From: Tetrapyrgos nigripes
Taxonomy: Eukaryota; Basidiomycota; Agaricomycetes; Agaricales; Campanellaceae
NCBI GenBank assembly: GCA_013368315.1
Contig: JAACJM010000050.1
Location: forward strand, 124,001 to 188,000
DNA: 64,000 bases
Reading direction: 5' to 3'
Shown: in pieces, positions 60,814 to 64,000 of the stretch
How positions within the stretch are numbered: position 1 is the first letter of the stretch
Layout: each line of letters begins with the position of its first letter
The notes under the pieces: generated by a model
Database searches by the model: none
Seen by the model: only the letters and a program-made list of their open reading frames with translations
Told to the model about the DNA's origin: nothing
Position numbers and translations under genes: made by a program

Positions 60814-61353
60814 TTACTCTTGGATTTTGGCAAGAATTTCAGAGTCTTTGAAGAGTTGGTATTCCTGGAAGCACGTTAGCTACAGAGCCGACAGAAACAC
60901 GGACCGCAAAAGCCTACCTCATCCCCGACCTTGATGGAGCTACCTCCCCAACCTGGGAGCAGCACGCGGTCACCGGCCTTCACTGAGGTTGGGACAACCT
61001 GGCCTGCCTTGTTGGGTGCGCCAGGGCCGACGGCAATGACGGTGGCTTCGGGAAGAGGTGTCGAAGTGGCAGAGGTAGGGAGGAAGATACCAGCTGCGGT
61101 TTTCTGGCAACATTACTAAGTAAGAGAAATTTTTGACAGAGTATGAATAAACTCACAGTCTGGGGCTTGAATCTCTGAACCAAGACACGGTCAAGGAGAG
61201 GAACGACAGCCTTGATGGACTTGAAAGTTGCTTGAGCGGCCTAGTGTTGCAAAGACGTATTGGAAGAAAAGTATGGGTTGAGAATTTGAAAATTGAAGAG
61301 AACGAGGGGATTAGAACATTGCAGAAAGAAGCCAGATAGTGAATACGAACCAT
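60814..61353 (-). CDS. HSP10: Mitochondrial co-chaperonin Hsp10 (GroES)
   Basis: Four exons: 61353-61351 (ATG only), 61240-61157, 61103-60918 and 60864-60814, giving 107 aa, the GroES size. Blocks KSIKAVVPLLDRVLVQR, KTAAGIFLP, the mobile-loop region TSATSTPLPEA, and GDRVLLPGWGGSSIKV ending EYQLFKDSEILAKI are typical of Hsp10. It caps Hsp60 in the mitochondrial matrix. Exons 2-4 contain no Met codon, and a stop sits directly before exon 2 in frame. The start codon must therefore come from a spliced upstream exon. The proposed donor there is GTTCGT with a 110-nt intron. Divergent from SPC25. Confidence 0.9.
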
Positions 61354-61868
61354 TGCGATAGATATTAGATGAGAATAGTAAGAAAGGGAGAAGAAGGAGA
61401 TTCTAGTAAAGTGAAGAGGTTGAGAAAAGTGACAACACGGAGGTTCTGAGAAAAGGTCGTGAAGAATTTTCCACGTCCTTCCACGCGCGATTAGCCGACG
61501 TTTCAATGCGTCTGCAATGCGTCAAAGCGACAGTCGGACTCTGAGAGCTTCCCAAAGACCTCCAAGACAGCTGCCTGTTCTACTAGTAGCTAGAGCCCTC
61601 ATCACAGAGATGGAAATTATTCGGAAATTTGCAAAGACGCGAGTGTTTTCGCTGGGATGGAAATTACATGTCCACCCCAAAACGTGGCTGCTTCACATCT
61701 CAATAAACCCTCCAGCACAACTGGATTGTCATTGAGGCCCAGGAAGGCTCAGGACCTGGATTGCCTGCGCAGTGCGCTGGGCCTCGAACGCGTAAACACG
61801 TGACTGAACGCGACGCGTCGTGGATTTCAACGTTGCTTGTCAACCACCACAATCACACTCACAGCATC
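61354..61868. promoter_or_regulatory. Divergent promoter region, HSP10 / SPC25
   Basis: 515 bp between the divergent start codons. Scattered GAA and TTC units near 61380-61480 and 61608-61670 could be heat-shock-element parts, but spacing is irregular. ACGCGT (a possible MCB-type cell-cycle element) lies at 61814-61819, about 50 nt upstream of SPC25. Confidence 0.4.
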
Positions 61869-62799
61869 ATGACACACATGCTCCGTGTCCCCCAGGTCGA
61901 TCTCAAAGGCGTGTTGGCTGACCCAAACCCTCACATTGACCTCAAAATCCAAGCCTACGAAGCGTCCACATCAAGTTTCCTTAAGGCTGTTTCCAATTAC
62001 AAGAACCGCAAGATACAGCAGATCACCGAGCGGCGTGCTAAAGGAGCTGCTGAGAAGAAGAAGATTGCCGAGAAATGTCAAGCCATTGAAGCAGATACCA
62101 ACCAGTGTAAGGTCAAGGAAATCGAGTTGATGTCTGGTAGGCCCTTCTATTCACTTCCTTTCGATATAGTATGTGCCATACTAATTCTAGCCTCTTGATC
62201 TCGGGTTCTAGTTTTGGAGAAGGAACAGAATGAAAGGAAAGAGGCAGAGCTTTCTGTATCGTCGCTCAAACGGCAACTGGCGGGTTTGCATGAGAAGTGT
62301 GCGTCTATAGAAGCGGAAATCGAGCAATACCGGGCGATTGCTGACAGTCTTCGACGAGGTCTGTAACTGGACTAGGCTCTTCTCAAGTATGAAGGTCCTA
62401 ACACTACTCGATATCCACAGAACGGAATAAGGAACACACAACATTAACAGGCCATGCCTCCAACTTGTCACCCGAAGTAGAGATGCTGGAAAAGGTGTTG
62501 GCTTGCGTCATTGAAGGCGTGGAGAGCAATCAGCTGCTCATTCGGTTTACTCGTATTGACGAGTCGGACTTGGATAGAGAGTTTAGCTTCATCCTGGATG
62601 TGTCAAGTCGCTCCTACAAAGGTTCATTTCTGCACACTAGTTTTTGCCATCCAGGTGCTGACTTTGTTTCTTAGTGTTGAAGACGTCACCGCCTCTACCA
62701 GCCCTTCCTGCGCTCACAGACAAGTTAAATTTGAATGGCGACATATATCAATTTATCTTGGATATTCGACACGCTTTCTGCAAGATGGCTAATGCATAG
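61869..62799 (+). CDS. SPC25: Kinetochore protein Spc25 (Ndc80 complex)
   Basis: Four exons: 61869-62136, 62212-62358, 62421-62621 and 62675-62799, giving 246 aa in phase. The N-terminal two thirds is a coiled coil (KNRKIQQITERRAKGAAEKKK, then EKCASIEAEIEQYRAIADSL). The C-terminal globular domain (LLIRFTRIDESDLDREFSFIL) is followed by a closing helix (FILDIRHAFCKMANA), the Spc25 layout. It pairs with Spc24 to anchor the Ndc80 complex to the inner kinetochore. Intron 3 has donor GTTCAT. A second Met at residue 4 is an alternative start. Confidence 0.9.
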
Positions 62800-62924
62800 C
62801 AGGATGGGAGTTATTATTTTATTTGTCTGTGCTGTTCTCTTCTATCTACATCAGAGAAAGCTAATCACGTCTACAGGGTGCTCTAGGATGTACTTCTATA
62901 CTGCAATCTTAGGAATTTCGGATA

Positions 62925-64000
62925 TCAAAGGCCTTCCCAGCCCTCGTCCAGACCTTCCCTTACCCGCCAATCCGGTGAACCCTCACCTCCAAGCCAACGC
63001 TTTACTCTTTTCGCATCATCTGCTTCAGCACCTTCACTGAGAACCTCCACATCACCCTTCGCCCATAGTGCCAGCACCGACCACCCAACAATGATTATTC
63101 CAGGTGGTCTCTGCTCACCAACACTTTCCAACGCCCTGATCACATTCTCCAACGTAGATTCGATAACCCGCTGGTCAGGCATCGAAGCCCGCTCAATCAC
63201 TGCGATAGGCAAATGTGCGGGATATGCTGCTCCCGTTCGACGGCGTTCACCATCTTCAGACGATGACATCGAGGGATACGTCTCAAGCAAAGCCCCAATA
63301 ACCTGAACAAGCCTCGCCACTCCCATAAGGATCACGAGAGTCCGTCCACGTTCGTGCCCAGGGAGTTGCACCTCCTTGCCTTTACGCCCAACACCCGTGC
63401 ATACCATAAAGGATTCGGCTACTCCACGCTGCGTAACGGGAATCCCAGCGAATGTGGGTCCAGCTAGAGCAGAGCTCACACCTGGAATCACGATGGGTTC
63501 AAAACCCCGTTCACGGAAGTACAAGACTTCTTCACCGGCGCGACCATAGACTACGGGGTCCCCTTGCTTTAGCTATGATAGAAGTTAGCAGAGTTAGCTT
63601 CTCGCAGAAAGCTCGAAAGGGGAGGGAAGGATGCGTACTCGAACAACAGTAAGACCCCGCCGTGCAGCTTCTATTGCAGCTTCCATCATCTCGGTCTGTG
63701 CTCCTTCAGCGTTGCCAGGAAATTTTCGAGCAATCCTGACTTCCACATCTTTGGGTATCAAAGCGAGCACGGCGTCGGGAACGAGTTTGTCAGATAGGAC
63801 CAAGTTTGCGAGTTTAGTGAGGGCTGTGTGGGTAGCGAGTGTAAGAAGTGATGGATGTCCTGGACCTGATCCTACGAGAAGGATTCGGCCACGGCCACCA
63901 GGAGGTCGCACATCGAGAGAATGCACCGATGGGGGAAACTCCAAATCACCGTTACCAGCCGAAAACTGTGTCCCTGCCAACACTTGCCTCATCTCCCTCT
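62925..64000 (-). CDS. MET1: Uroporphyrinogen-III C-methyltransferase (siroheme synthesis), 5' end outside window
   Basis: Two exons are visible, 64000-63639 (incomplete) and 63572-62925, with intron 63638-63573. The SUMT fold is recognised from the SAM-binding GSGPGHPSLLTL block, the VLSDKLVPDAVL and KDVEVRIARK segments, and LKQGDPVVYGRAGEE split by the intron. PGVSSALAGPTFAGIPVTQRG follows. The enzyme methylates uroporphyrinogen III at C2 and C7 with S-adenosylmethionine, making precorrin-2 for siroheme, the cofactor of sulfite and nitrite reductases. The open frame continues beyond the window edge, so length and any fused N-terminal domain cannot be judged. The stop is 125 bp from that of SPC25, convergent. 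Confidence 0.93.

Noticed and set aside
1..64000. CRISPR arrays, operons, tRNA and rRNA genes
   Set aside because: The DNA is eukaryotic nuclear. No spaced direct repeats of CRISPR type and no tRNA fold or rRNA segment was seen by eye. A tRNA scan was not possible here.
1..64000. A coherent new metabolic or defence gene cluster
   Set aside because: Neighbouring genes are unrelated housekeeping functions on mixed strands, and the hydrolase, reductase and methyltransferase genes are far apart.

Overview
The window is nuclear DNA of a filamentous basidiomycete, most likely an Agaricomycete. The evidence is dense short spliceosomal introns (about 107 reconstructed, mostly 45-85 nt), Agaricomycete-style F-box and MYND families, and fungal versions of conserved eukaryotic genes. 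Gene models were built by hand from splice sites, reading-frame phase and family motifs. Apart from the broken loci, the models keep phase through every intron and end on a family-typical C terminus. No rRNA, tRNA, CRISPR array or intact transposon was seen.

Layout. 1-8.4 kb is a decayed accessory region. It holds three related F-box loci (one 3'-truncated and inverted, one long but frameshifted, one with a large internal deletion between direct repeats) and one intact PC-esterase gene. 8.4-14.6 kb has a beta-lactamase-like serine hydrolase and UTP22 (pre-rRNA processing). 14.7-17.2 kb has an ORF remnant, a damaged membrane-glycoprotein gene and a 49-bp-arm inverted repeat. 17.4-22.5 kb has two tandem MYND-finger paralogs, the second sharing a 138-bp promoter with CNB1 (calcineurin B). 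25-31 kb has a Ser/Pro-rich protein, TTI2, SWD1 (COMPASS) and a short unknown gene. 31.5-37 kb has APM3 (AP-3 mu), an ARA2-like aldo-keto reductase and two tandem NDUFA4-type genes. 37.7-45 kb has a 1262-aa coiled-coil protein, an isochorismatase-family hydrolase and an F-box-like protein. 45-47.3 kb is STI1. A gene-free stretch of about 5 kb follows, ahead of a Zn2Cys6 transcription factor at 52.4-55.3 kb. 55.8-64 kb has the Nup120/Nup160 nucleoporin, HSP10, SPC25 and the 3' part of a uroporphyrinogen-III C-methyltransferase gene.

Function. Most intact genes are single-copy housekeeping: ribosome assembly, H3K4 methylation, PIKK stability, vesicle sorting, Hsp70/Hsp90 and Hsp60 co-chaperones, nuclear pore, kinetochore, calcium signalling and siroheme synthesis. 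They form no metabolic cluster. The more distinctive material is the long inverted repeat at 17.1 kb, the F-box decay series, the palindromes in the gene-free stretch before the transcription factor, four GC-AG introns, the two NDUFA4 copies that keep an 11-nt microexon, and an Hsp10 gene whose only Met codon forms a separate exon.
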